From Pseudorhodoferax soli (GTDB lineage Bacteria > Pseudomonadota > Gammaproteobacteria > Burkholderiales > Burkholderiaceae_C), in contig NZ_QPJK01000014.1 in assembly GCF_003337555.1 (NCBI RefSeq), forward strand, positions 62,001 to 126,000: a DNA stretch of 64,000 bases, given 5' to 3'. Every line of letters begins with the position of its first letter. Position 1 is the stretch's first letter. Shown one piece after another: positions 9,263-17,499 of the stretch. A program made the position numbers and the translations under genes. Under the pieces are notes generated by a model. That model saw nothing but the letters and a program-made list of their open reading frames with translations, ran no database searches and was not told the DNA's origin.

Positions 9263-10310
9263 CGGCTGCGCTCGGATACCCGTCGATGCCCTTGGCGGCC
9301 CGGACGGCACGCACGACGGCGCGCGCCATGGCCTCGGCCGCCAGCATGCCCAGCAGGTTGGGGTTGCCCGTCTTGCCGGACTTGCCGGTGCCCACTGCGA
9401 AGATGGTGTCGCCATCGCTCATGGTGTGGACAGGGTTGATGCTCCGCGCAAAGCCATCGTGCGCCATCTGCGCGATCTTCTGCGCCTGTGCCTTGGTCAG
9501 CACAGCGTCGGTGGCGATCAGGCCGATGGTGGTGTTGGTGCCGGCCAACAGCCGCTCGGGAACCTGCCCCGACGCGATGGCGCGCCGCGCATCCAGCAGC
9601 CTGCGGCCGTCTTCGGTGCGCGCGCCGGCGATGGGTTGCGCCGTGTCGGGGTCGATGATGTCTCCCACCGCATTGGCCACGACGATGGCCCCGACCGTGA
9701 GGCCGGCCACCTGGATCGAGGCCATGCCGAGGCCACCCTTCATGGCGCGCCTGGCGCCGAACAGCTTGCCCACCGTGGCGCCCGCGCCGGCACCCACATT
9801 GCCTTCGGCCGGCCGGTTCGCGCTCGCGGCTTCGCATGCGCGGTAGCCGGCTTGTGCATCGGGGCGGATGCGGGCGTCGCCGACACCCAGGTCGAAGATG
9901 ATGGCCGCGGGCACGATGGGCACGTGGGTGACGCCCACGTCGAAGCCGATCTTGCGCTCCTCGAGATAGCGCATGACGCCCGTGGCCGCATCCAGCCCGA
10001 AGGCGCTGCCCCCGGACAGCATGATCGCGTGCACCTTCTCGACGAGGTTGGACGGCTGCAGCAGGTCGGTTTCGCGCGTGCCCGGTGCCGAGCCGCGGAC
10101 ATCGACGCCGCCCACCGCGCCGTCCTCGGTGACGATGACCGTGCACCCCGTGGGCCGGCGGCTGTCGGTGAAGTGGCCGACGCGGATGCCGGGCACGTCG
10201 GTGATGCTCCCGGCATCGTCCTGCCATGCGGCGCGCGGCTGCGCGAGCGCGAGGCGAAGGGGCAGGGCGCTGAGAGCGCTTGCGCCGGCAACGAAAAGGC
10301 GTCGGTCCAT
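9252..10310 (-). CDS. P1 family peptidase (DmpA/BapA type), exported
   Basis: A 352-residue member of the MEROPS S58 (P1) family, N-terminal-nucleophile hydrolases that self-cleave and act as aminopeptidases on small peptides, some on D- or beta-peptides. Visible family motifs are GSAPGTRETDL near the front, LSGGSAFGLDAATGV and EGNVGAGAGATVGK in the middle, and GTNTTIGLIATDA, where the nucleophile is expected to lie. The N-terminus starts MDRRLFVAGASALSALP and ends near ALAQ, a signal peptide that could be Tat-type. ATG at 10310 was chosen because it begins that signal peptide. It is divergent from the binding protein/kinase operon, which also leads to an exported peptidase, so both may serve peptide scavenging. 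Confidence 0.9.
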   Translation of the reverse strand: MDRRLFVAGASALSALPLRLALAQPRAAWQDDAGSITDVPGIRVGHFTDSRRPTGCTVIVTEDGAVGGVDVRGSAPGTRETDLLQPSNLVEKVHAIMLSGGSAFGLDAATGVMRYLEERKIGFDVGVTHVPIVPAAIIFDLGVGDARIRPDAQAGYRACEAASANRPAEGNVGAGAGATVGKLFGARRAMKGGLGMASIQVAGLTVGAIVVANAVGDIIDPDTAQPIAGARTEDGRRLLDARRAIASGQVPERLLAGTNTTIGLIATDAVLTKAQAQKIAQMAHDGFARSINPVHTMSDGDTIFAVGTGKSGKTGNPNLLGMLAAEAMARAVVRAVRAAKGIDGYPSAADLA

Positions 10311-10820
10311 GCGGTGTGTCCTGGTGGGGTGGGCTTCCAGGAAGTTTCGCATCATCGCGAACGCCCGATCCGTGCAGCGCCTTGCCCGGCGCTCAACCAA
10401 TCCGTGACGAACCCGGGCACGTCACCATGGTCCTTGGTCCGCGAGGTGCCGGTCTGGTCCGACGGCGTTGCCCCCCATCGTTGCGACGCGCGCGCGGCGC
10501 CGAACAAATTGTTTCCTGTCCTGGCCCCCGCACGCGCACCGCAACCTGCTGACGGGCCCGCCGCTACGCGACAATCCCGCCGCCCCGGGCAGCATGCCGT
10601 GCGCCCGGTGGCGCCGAATGCCGCCCGATGCCGTTGCACCCTTTCCTCATCCGCCGCGCCGCCGCCGCCATGGCGATGGCCGCCCCCCGCCGAACCGGCC
10701 CCCGTTGCAGATGCTTCGACGCCATGCAGGCGGCGCAGAGCCGCGTCACGACGACCGGCCAGCGGTTCAGCGGCGCCTGCGGCAGGCGGGTCGGCGTGGG
10801 CCACGCCCTGGCGCGGCGAG
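10311..10820. other. Divergent intergenic region
   Basis: No gene is supported here. A perfect 11-bp dyad, AACAAATTGTT (10503-10513), forms a small AT-rich island that could be an operator for the divergent peptidase gene. The right-hand end leads into the regulatory block described separately. Confidence 0.5.
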
Positions 10821-10866
10821 GACGGATTTCCGTTCGCGCGCAGGCGGCACGGGCGGAAATCCGTTC
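10821..10866 (+). promoter_or_regulatory. Paired dyads, probable response-regulator sites
   Basis: Two imperfect dyads starting 32 bases apart: GACGGATTTCCGTT at 10821 and GCGGAAATCCGTT ending at 10866 (its complement reads AACGGATTTCCGC). The same motif at the same spacing recurs at 15069 and 15101. They lie 45 bases upstream of a sigma-54-type promoter, the usual place for enhancer sites of a DctD-like activator. Confidence 0.65.
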
Positions 10867-10910
10867 GGCCTGCTGGCCCGTGCCCAGCGCCCATGCGGCT
10901 GCGCGGTCGT

Positions 10911-10926
10911 TGGCACGCGGCGTGCT
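10911..10926 (+). promoter_or_regulatory. Sigma-54-type -24/-12 promoter
   Basis: TGGCACGCGGCGTGCT has the perfect -24 element TGGCACG, and the GC of the -12 element lies at the required spacing (consensus TGGCACG-N4-TTGCW; the -12 has GTGCT). Transcription would start near 10937, 36 bases before the binding protein ATG, supporting the chosen start at 10973. Confidence 0.65.
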
Positions 10927-10972
10927 GCGCCCATGCAGGTCCGGCAGCCACGCGCCGACCTCTTCTTCGTCC

Positions 10973-11857
10973 ATGCCGCGTCCATTCATCGCCATCTTCT
11001 GCTTCCTGCTGGGCACCGCCGCCGTGGCGCAGCCCACAGACACGCTCAAACGCATCGCCGACTCCGGGCAGATCAACCTCGGCCACCGCGAGTCGTCTGT
11101 GCCGTTCTCCTACTACGACGAGCGGCGCCAGGTGCTCGGCTATTCGCACGAGTTGATGCTGCGTCTCCTGGAAGGCCTCAAGGCGGAGCTGGGCTTGCCG
11201 GCGCTGACGATCAAGCTGGTGCCGGTGACGCCGCAGAACCGGCTTGCACTGGTGCAGAACGGCACCGTCGACATCGAGTGCGGCTCGACCACCCACAACC
11301 GCGAGCGCGCGCGACAGGTCGCGTTCTCCGTGTCCATCTTCAAGATCGGCACGAAGCTCATGACCGCGCGCGACTCGGGCATCCGCGATTTTCCGGACCT
11401 GGCTGGCAAACGCGTGGTGGTGACGGCGGCCACCACCTCCGAGCGCTTGCTGCGGATGTTCAACGAGAGCATCGGCCGCAAGTTCACGATCGCCGTCGCC
11501 AAGGACCACGGCGAGTCCTTCGCGATGCTGGAAGCCGGCCGCGCCGACGCCTTCATGATGGACGACGCCCTGTTGTACGGCGAGCGCGCCAAGGCCCAGC
11601 AGCCCGAGCGCTGGGTGGTGGTCGGCTCGCCGATGTCGTCGGAGGTGTACGGCTGCATGATGCGCAGCGGCGATGCCGCGCTCAAGCGCATCGTGGACGG
11701 CGAACTGACCCGCCTGATGCGCTCCGGCGAAGCCATGCGCATCTACGGCAAGTGGTTCCAACAGCCGATCCCCCCGCGCGGGCTGAACCTGAACTGGCCG
11801 GCCTCGCCGGATCTGCTGGAGCTGTACCGCGAACCGAACGATCGGCCCGTCGATTGA
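10973..11857 (+). CDS. Periplasmic amino-acid-type substrate-binding protein
   Basis: A 294-residue periplasmic binding protein of the PAAT/SBP-3 type. The signal peptide is MPRPFIAIFCFLLGTAAVAQ; the mature part has the two-lobe pattern with GYSHEL, PQNRLALVQNGTVDIECG and the ADAFMMDD hinge region. No transporter permease or ATPase accompanies it. Instead it is translationally coupled to a DctB-like sensor kinase, so it probably acts as the periplasmic co-sensor feeding ligand to the kinase, as in other binding protein-kinase-regulator trios. The start at 10973 is placed where the signal peptide begins and downstream of the sigma-54 promoter; its RBS is weak. Confidence 0.85.
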   Translation: MPRPFIAIFCFLLGTAAVAQPTDTLKRIADSGQINLGHRESSVPFSYYDERRQVLGYSHELMLRLLEGLKAELGLPALTIKLVPVTPQNRLALVQNGTVDIECGSTTHNRERARQVAFSVSIFKIGTKLMTARDSGIRDFPDLAGKRVVVTAATTSERLLRMFNESIGRKFTIAVAKDHGESFAMLEAGRADAFMMDDALLYGERAKAQQPERWVVVGSPMSSEVYGCMMRSGDAALKRIVDGELTRLMRSGEAMRIYGKWFQQPIPPRGLNLNWPASPDLLELYREPNDRPVD

Positions 11858-13719
11858 CGACCTCTCGCCCAGTTGAGCTGCGCGATGCCCGGCGCGCGGC
11901 ACGTCGTCTTGTGGGCGCCGCAGCCGCGTTGTTGCTGATGGCGGGCAGCGCAATGCTGGCCTACCGCGACGGCCTGGACCAGGGGATGGAGCAGCTGCAG
12001 GCAGAGTCCAACCACCGTCTCGACCTGTTCGCATCGGCGGTCGAGGGCATGGTCAAGCGTTCCGAGCACGTCCCTGCCACGGTGCAGCTGCACCCCGACA
12101 TCGTGGCACTGCTGCGTGGGCCTGCCACGCCGGAACGCACGGCGGCGGCCAGTGCCTACCTGCGCCGCCTCAACGCGCATGTCGGCAGCCTTGCCGCGTT
12201 CACGCTGAACGACCGCGGTGTGGTCGTGGCCTCCAGCAACCTGGACCATCCGGACGACAGCCGCATCGGCAACGATGTGTCGTTCAGGCCCTACTTCCTG
12301 GAGGCGCTGGCCGGCCGGGTGGGCAGGCATTTCGCGATCGGCGTCGATGGCAAGACACCCGGCTACTTCGTGTCGCACCCGATCCATGACGGCGCCCACG
12401 TGATCGGTGTCGCCGCCATCAAGATCAGCCTGCAACCGATCGACCAGACATGGGCAATGGTCGGCGCGCCGGCGCTGCTGGCCGATGCCAACCGCGTGGT
12501 GATCCATTCCTCGCGCGTGGACTGGCGCTACACCTCGCTGGTGCCATCGACGCTGGAGCAGCGCGTGGAGCAGCAGCTCACGCGCCTGTACGACGACATG
12601 CGCATCCCGCAGTTCCCGCTGGTGCCGCAGCTCGATCCGCAGGTCGAACGCCAGCAGATCGGCGAGGAGCTGGTGCTGACCCGGCCGCTGGACGGCATGG
12701 ACTGGCGGGTGATGCTGTTCCTCGACCTGAAGGACGTGCGCCATGCCGCGTTGATGCAGGCCGCCATGTCGGCGGTGGCTGCGGCCTTCGTCGCACTGCT
12801 GGCGCTGGTCCTGGTGCAGGCGCGCCGCATCCAGCGCCAGCGCCAGGAGGCACGGCGCATGCTGGAGAGCGCCAACGCCGATCTCGAGTCGAAGATCGGG
12901 GCGCGGACCCAGGACTTGCTGGACGCCAATGCACACCTCAAGCGCGAAGTGCGCGAGCGCGAGCAGGCCGAGCAGTCGCTGCGCGACGCGCAAGTGGAGC
13001 TGGTCCACGCCGCCAAGATGGCCATGATGGGGCAGCTGGCCGCCGGCATCACGCACGAACTGACGCAACCGCTGGGCGCCATCCGGACCTTGTCCGGCAA
13101 CGCGGAGGAGTTCATGCGGCGTGGTCAGCTGGAGCCGGTGGCCAGCAACCTGTCCATCATCGCGCGGCTGACGGACCAGATGGGCAACATCATCCAACCG
13201 CTGAAGGCCTTCGCGCGCAAGTCTGAGCCCCAGCTCGTCCGCACGGACATCGGCCAGACCTTCAGCAACGCGCTGTTCCTGTACGGCTTGCGCCTGCGCA
13301 AGATGCTGGTTGCGTTGGTCAACGACTGCGCGCCGGGCACCGTCCACGCCTGGTGCGATGCGAACCGGCTCGAGCAGGTGCTGATCAATCTCATCGGCAA
13401 TGCGCTGGACGCGATGGCCGCCACGCCGGCGCCGGAGCTGGCGCTGAGGGCCGGATGTTCGGAGGGCCCCGCGGGTGGGGTTCGGTGGACATGGATCACC
13501 GTCGAGGACAACGGCGCCGGCCTCTCGCCCAAGGCACGCGAGCAACTGTTCGAACCCTTCTTCACAACCAAGGCCCCAGGCGCCGGGCTGGGCCTGGGGC
13601 TGGCCATTTCCCGCGACATCGTGCGTGGCTTCGGCGGCGACATCCAGGTCACCGACAGGGCGGGTGGCGGCACATGTTTCCGATTGCAGATCCCGTCCGA
13701 CGGGCCCAGACCGACATGA
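11854..13719 (+). CDS. DctB-like sensor histidine kinase
   Basis: About 621 residues. A first membrane helix (near residues 20-40) and a second (near 300-325) flank a periplasmic double-Cache domain, with motifs FTLNDRGVVVASS and PYFLEALAG typical of DctB sensors of organic acids. Then come a coiled coil, a dimerisation/phospho-acceptor segment (AAGITHELTQPLGAI) and an HATPase with NLIGNALDAM, DNGAGL and GLGLGLAISRDIV. The likely start is TTG at 11854, overlapping the stop of the binding protein gene. A GTG seven codons later is also possible. It ends by ATGA overlap with the regulator gene, forming a complete signalling pair. Confidence 0.9.
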   Translation: MTTSRPVELRDARRAARRLVGAAAALLLMAGSAMLAYRDGLDQGMEQLQAESNHRLDLFASAVEGMVKRSEHVPATVQLHPDIVALLRGPATPERTAAASAYLRRLNAHVGSLAAFTLNDRGVVVASSNLDHPDDSRIGNDVSFRPYFLEALAGRVGRHFAIGVDGKTPGYFVSHPIHDGAHVIGVAAIKISLQPIDQTWAMVGAPALLADANRVVIHSSRVDWRYTSLVPSTLEQRVEQQLTRLYDDMRIPQFPLVPQLDPQVERQQIGEELVLTRPLDGMDWRVMLFLDLKDVRHAALMQAAMSAVAAAFVALLALVLVQARRIQRQRQEARRMLESANADLESKIGARTQDLLDANAHLKREVREREQAEQSLRDAQVELVHAAKMAMMGQLAAGITHELTQPLGAIRTLSGNAEEFMRRGQLEPVASNLSIIARLTDQMGNIIQPLKAFARKSEPQLVRTDIGQTFSNALFLYGLRLRKMLVALVNDCAPGTVHAWCDANRLEQVLINLIGNALDAMAATPAPELALRAGCSEGPAGGVRWTWITVEDNGAGLSPKAREQLFEPFFTTKAPGAGLGLGLAISRDIVRGFGGDIQVTDRAGGGTCFRLQIPSDGPRPT

Positions 13720-15053
13720 ATCCAAGTGCGCTTTCTGTCCTGATCGTCGAGGACGATCCCCATGTGCAGCTGGGCTGCGTGCAGGCGATCCAGCTGGCCG
13801 GCCTGCCGGTCACGGCGGTGGCGTCTGCCGAGGAGGCGCATCCCCTGGTGCGGCCGGGCTTCGCCGGCGTCGTCATCACCGACATGCGGCTGCCGGGGCA
13901 GGATGGGCTGGCGTTGATCCGCTGGTGCCAGCAGCGCGACGCCGACATGCCGGTGATCATGATCACCGGCCATGGCGACGTCGGTTTGGCGGTGGAGGCC
14001 ATGCGCAGCGGTGCCTACGACTTCATCCCCAAGCCCTTCTCGCCGGAGGCCTTGGTGGAGATCGTGCGCCGCGCACTCGAAAAGCGTGCGCTGACGCTGG
14101 AAGTGGCGGCCCTGCGCAAGTCGCTGGCCAGCCGGGCCGGGCTGGAGAGCCAGCTGATCGGCAACTCGCCGCAGATGCAGCGCGTGCGCCATCTGGTCGC
14201 CGAGGTGGCGGACTCGCCGGTCGACGTGCTGGTGCACGGCGAGACCGGCACGGGCAAGGAGGTGGTGGCGCAGGCGCTGCACACCCATTCCACGCGCCGC
14301 GGCAACCCCTTCGTCGCGCTCAACTGCGGCGGCATGCCCGACAACCTGCTCGACAGCGAGCTGTTCGGCCATGAGTCCGGCGCGTTCACCGGGGCGCAGA
14401 AGCGGCGCATCGGCAAGATCGAGCATGCGCACGGCGGCACGCTGTTCCTGGACGAACTGGAGTCCATGCCTCCGGGCATGCAGATCAAGCTGCTGCGCGT
14501 GCTGCAAGAGCGGCGTGTGGAGCGGCTCGGGTCCAACGAGGGCATGCAGGTCGATGTGCGCGTGGTCGCCGCGACCAAGGAGAACCTGCTGCAGCGGGCC
14601 AGGGAGGGAGGCTTTCGGCTCGACCTCTACTACCGGCTCAACGTCGTCACGATCGAGCTTCCGGCGCTGCGCGAGCGCCGCGAGGACGTGCCGCTGCTGA
14701 CCGAGCACTTCATGCTGCTGGCGGCCAGCCGCTACAACCGGCCACACCCGGGTGTGACCCAGGAGCAGTTGCGTCGCCTGATGGCACACGACTGGCCAGG
14801 CAACGTGCGCGAGTTGCGCAACATGGCCGACTGCCTGGTGCTGGGCATACCGAGCGGGGTGCTGGGCGCTGGCGAGGTGCCAGCCGCCGACGTGCCCGTG
14901 CCTTCGCTGACCGAGATGGTCGACACCTACGAGCGCGGGCTGATCGCCGCGGAGCTGAGCCGCAACCAGGGCAACGTGGCCCACAGTGCGCGTGCGCTGC
15001 GCATCGCCAAGACCACGCTGGCCGACAAGGTGCGCAAGCACGGCCTGCTCTGA
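13716..15053 (+). CDS. DctD-like sigma-54-dependent response regulator
   Basis: A 445-residue NtrC-family activator. Residues 1-120 are a receiver with the acidic pair in VEDDPHV and phospho-Asp in ITDMRLPG. Residues about 145-375 are the AAA+ domain with Walker A GETGTGKE, an intact GAFTGA loop for contacting sigma-54 (ESGAFTGAQ), Walker B LFLDELES, and the arginine-finger region. The C-terminus has a Fis-type helix-turn-helix (NVAHSARALRIAKTTLADKV). It is coupled to the kinase by an ATGA overlap. Paired dyads and sigma-54-type promoters before this operon and before the next gene are its likely targets. Confidence 0.93.
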   Translation: MNPSALSVLIVEDDPHVQLGCVQAIQLAGLPVTAVASAEEAHPLVRPGFAGVVITDMRLPGQDGLALIRWCQQRDADMPVIMITGHGDVGLAVEAMRSGAYDFIPKPFSPEALVEIVRRALEKRALTLEVAALRKSLASRAGLESQLIGNSPQMQRVRHLVAEVADSPVDVLVHGETGTGKEVVAQALHTHSTRRGNPFVALNCGGMPDNLLDSELFGHESGAFTGAQKRRIGKIEHAHGGTLFLDELESMPPGMQIKLLRVLQERRVERLGSNEGMQVDVRVVAATKENLLQRAREGGFRLDLYYRLNVVTIELPALRERREDVPLLTEHFMLLAASRYNRPHPGVTQEQLRRLMAHDWPGNVRELRNMADCLVLGIPSGVLGAGEVPAADVPVPSLTEMVDTYERGLIAAELSRNQGNVAHSARALRIAKTTLADKVRKHGLL

Positions 15054-15068
15054 ACGGGCGAGGGGCGG

Positions 15069-15114
15069 GACGGGTTTCCGTCCGCAGCTGGCGCGCAGGG
15101 GACGGCTTTCCGTC
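15069..15114 (+). promoter_or_regulatory. Paired dyads, probable enhancer sites
   Basis: Two perfect inverted repeats, GACGGGTTTCCGTC (15069-15082) and GACGGCTTTCCGTC (15101-15114), each with GACGG/CCGTC arms and starting 32 bases apart, about three helical turns. They begin 16 bases after the regulator gene and match the pair upstream of the binding protein gene. They lie 67 bases upstream of the -24 element of the next promoter. Confidence 0.75.
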
Positions 15115-15149
15115 GCCGCCGCCACGCTGGTCAAAGCAGAAAGCTTTGA

Positions 15150-15162
15150 AATCAATGCATTT
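15150..15162 (+). promoter_or_regulatory. Probable IHF site
   Basis: AATCAATGCATTT matches 12 of 13 positions of the IHF consensus WATCAANNNNTTR and sits between the enhancer-like dyads and the sigma-54 promoter, where IHF bending usually occurs. Confidence 0.5.
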
Positions 15163-15180
15163 TTTCCTTCCCAGGGCAGC

Positions 15181-15196
15181 TGGCATATGCCTTGCA
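15181..15196 (+). promoter_or_regulatory. Sigma-54-type -24/-12 promoter
   Basis: TGGCATATGCCTTGCA contains TGGCA and TTGCA with the exact GG-to-GC spacing of the sigma-54 consensus. The predicted transcription start is near 15207, about 94 bases before the M20 peptidase gene. Confidence 0.75.
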
Positions 15197-15300
15197 AATT
15201 GCCATCCGTCATCGTGTTGCAACACGCTTGGCGTATCGGCCGCAGGACCAGGCCCAGGGCCCCCTGCGGAACCCCGCGAAGACTCGAACGGAGAGCCTCC

Positions 15301-17022
15301 ATGGCAACGCAATTCAAACTGAACCTGATGGCCTGCTCAGTGGCCGTGCTGATCGCCGGCTGCGGCGGCGGTGGCGACGACCCGCCGGCGCCGCCCCCGG
15401 AGCCCGGCAACCCCAACGTGCCCGCCATCTCTGCCGAAGTGCAGGCCGCCTCGCAAAAGATCGTGGCCGATGCGAACGTGCGCGCCGCCGTGGCCGAGTG
15501 GGACACCGCTGTCAACGCGCAGGAGCGTTTCCACCAGCACATGGAGCTGGTGCGCATCGCCTCGCCCTCGCGCGAGGAGTACAACCGCGCCCGCGAGATC
15601 AAGCGCCGCATGGTGCAGGAATGGGGCTTCGCCGAGAGCGAGATCCGCACCCGGGAAGACGGCAATCTGCCCGGCTCGGACGTGCAGCTCGTCGATGGCC
15701 TGCCCGTCTACAACATCTGCGCCGAGATCAAGGGCAGCTACTCCAGCTCCGCCGGCGCCCAGAGCTACCGCGGCCAGTACCCCAAGGTGCTGGTCGAGGG
15801 CCACATCGACACCGTCAACCCGGAGCGGCTGACCTACTTCTATGAGCCGGTGAAGTTGCAGCCCATCTCGCTGCCCATCGTCGAGACGCCGGCGCAGCTG
15901 GCCGCGGTCCCGGACGAGCTGGCCTTCGATGCCGCCGGCCGCATCGTGCAGGACGCCAACTACGCGCGCGCCCGCCGGTACTTCGACACCGCCGAGGCCG
16001 CGACGGCAGGTGGTGCAATGCGCATCTATGTGCCTGGCTACGGCGATGCCATGGGCAACGTCTCGGGCGTGCTGAACATCGCCAAGGCGATGAAGAAGTA
16101 CAACATCAAGCCGGTCTACGACATGTGGTTCTGCGGCACTGCCGGCGAAGAAGGCAAGGGCAACCTGGCCGGCATGAAGCAGCTGTACGGCTACGACCAG
16201 AACAAGGGCACCGGCACCAACCCGCTGAACTTCGTCACCAACTTCGGCATCGACGGCGGCAGCGGCACCATCAACTTCATCGGCAGCTACCGCTTCGAGA
16301 TGAAGTACTCGGCACCTGCGGGCCCCGGCACGAACCAGCCCAGCGCCTTGGAGGCCGCAGCGGCTTCGATCGCCAAGATCGCCGACATCAAGACCCCATG
16401 GGACGACAACAAGGAGGCGCTGAAGACCACCTACACGGTGGGCGTTGTCAGCTGCGAGGAGCCAGCCGCCGGCAGCACCGTGGTGCCCAGCTGCACCGTG
16501 CAGGTGGACATGCGCTCGCCGCGCCTGGAGCCGCTCAACGAGATCCGCAGCCGCATCGAACCGCTGTTCCAGGCCGGCGTGAGCGAGGAGAACGCGCGCT
16601 ACAGCCTGGCCGACGCATCGGCGCAGGCCGTGAAGATGGAACTCACCTGGTTCGGTGACCGCCCGCCGCACGAGCGCACCAACCTGTCCGACGTGTCGAT
16701 CCAGGCAGCCTGGCAGTCCGCCGAGATCGTGGGCGTGGACAAGCGGACCGAGGTTTCCACGGCGGCCAGCAGCCTGAACGACAACGTGCCCGCCGCCATC
16801 GGCGTTCCGACCATCAACCTGAACATCGCGACGTCTGCCACCGGTGGCGGCGGCCACGCCTTCTGGGAATGGGGCATCCCCGGCAACCAGGCCACCGAAG
16901 TCCTGCGCATGAAGCGCGTGATGGCCGCAGCGCTGATCGCCTCTGGCTTCCACGCCGCCGACGGCAGCGTGACGCCGCCGGCGGCCGGCCCGATCGGCAA
17001 GCGCACCGCCGAAGTCCAGTGA
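15301..17022 (+). CDS. M20 family metallopeptidase, lipoprotein
   Basis: A 573-residue exported peptidase. A lipoprotein signal ends in the lipobox IAGC near residue 20, followed by a Gly/Pro linker. All M20 metal-site residues are visible: His168 and Asp170 (EGHIDTV), bridging Asp249 (GYGDAMGN), Glu283/Glu284 (AGEEGKGN), Asp318 (IDGG) and His519 (GGGHAF). The M20 dimerisation or lid domain lies about residues 325-450 but is degenerate: the family GxxH motif reads GPGTN (Asn345), so the histidine usually given across the dimer is missing. The following small gene codes for a separate lid-like protein that keeps that histidine. Expression is probably controlled by sigma-54 and the upstream DctD-like regulator. 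Confidence 0.9.
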   Translation: MATQFKLNLMACSVAVLIAGCGGGGDDPPAPPPEPGNPNVPAISAEVQAASQKIVADANVRAAVAEWDTAVNAQERFHQHMELVRIASPSREEYNRAREIKRRMVQEWGFAESEIRTREDGNLPGSDVQLVDGLPVYNICAEIKGSYSSSAGAQSYRGQYPKVLVEGHIDTVNPERLTYFYEPVKLQPISLPIVETPAQLAAVPDELAFDAAGRIVQDANYARARRYFDTAEAATAGGAMRIYVPGYGDAMGNVSGVLNIAKAMKKYNIKPVYDMWFCGTAGEEGKGNLAGMKQLYGYDQNKGTGTNPLNFVTNFGIDGGSGTINFIGSYRFEMKYSAPAGPGTNQPSALEAAAASIAKIADIKTPWDDNKEALKTTYTVGVVSCEEPAAGSTVVPSCTVQVDMRSPRLEPLNEIRSRIEPLFQAGVSEENARYSLADASAQAVKMELTWFGDRPPHERTNLSDVSIQAAWQSAEIVGVDKRTEVSTAASSLNDNVPAAIGVPTINLNIATSATGGGGHAFWEWGIPGNQATEVLRMKRVMAAALIASGFHAADGSVTPPAAGPIGKRTAEVQ

Positions 17023-17039
17023 ACCTCAGGAGAGAACCC

Positions 17040-17474
17040 ATGAAGAAGACGATCGCATCCCTCTTGTGCCTGGCAGCGCTGGGCATGGCGTCTGCGCATG
17101 CTGCAGGCCAGACCAGCATCGTGGTCGAGTTCCAGGGCCCCGGCGGCCACAGCAACGGCGCCTATGGCCGCACCAGCGCCGTCCACGCCGCTGGTCGGGC
17201 ACTGGTGAAGCTCAAGGGCGCCGGCCTGCCGGTGGGCTCGTACAGCGTGTCGGGCCTGAACGGAGGCAACTCGGTCAACAGCATCGCCAGCGACGCGCGC
17301 TACACGGTGACGGCCCTGAGCTCCGATCCAGGCGTGCAGGCCGCCATCGCCCAGCAGGTGGCGGCCACGGCGAAGGCCGGTGCCGACGCGGAGAACGCCT
17401 TCCGCGGCGTGAAGGAGGGCGACACCGCGGGTGGCGCGCGGGCGGACATCCGCTACACCGTGGCGCCGCAGTAG
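17040..17474 (+). CDS. Small exported protein resembling a free M20 lid domain
   Basis: 144 residues with a clear Sec signal peptide ending near AHAAG. The mature part resembles the peptidase M20 dimerisation domain: a strand ending GPGGHSNGAYG (His37), a helix TSAVHAAGRALVKL, then a strand and turn SVSGLNGGNSVNSIAS, matching the family patterns G-x-x-H-s and G-G-x-x-x-N-x-I. No catalytic domain follows. It starts 17 bases after the M20 lipoprotein gene with RBS CAGGAGAG, so the two are co-transcribed. I infer that it docks on the M20 lipoprotein and supplies the histidine its own lid lacks. Alternatively it could be an inhibitor or scaffold. Confidence 0.8.
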   Translation: MKKTIASLLCLAALGMASAHAAGQTSIVVEFQGPGGHSNGAYGRTSAVHAAGRALVKLKGAGLPVGSYSVSGLNGGNSVNSIASDARYTVTALSSDPGVQAAIAQQVAATAKAGADAENAFRGVKEGDTAGGARADIRYTVAPQ

Positions 17475-17499
17475 GCAGCCCGCCGCCGCAGCACGGCGT

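Noticed and set aside
10374-10390. Sigma-54 promoter for the divergent P1 peptidase
   Set aside because: The GG/GC spacing fits, but the -24 element matches the consensus poorly, so it is not reported.
15150-15162. AATGCATT here as another copy of the GntR operator
   Set aside because: It lacks the AAGAATGCA arm; the sequence fits an IHF site better, given its place between enhancer dyads and a sigma-54 promoter.
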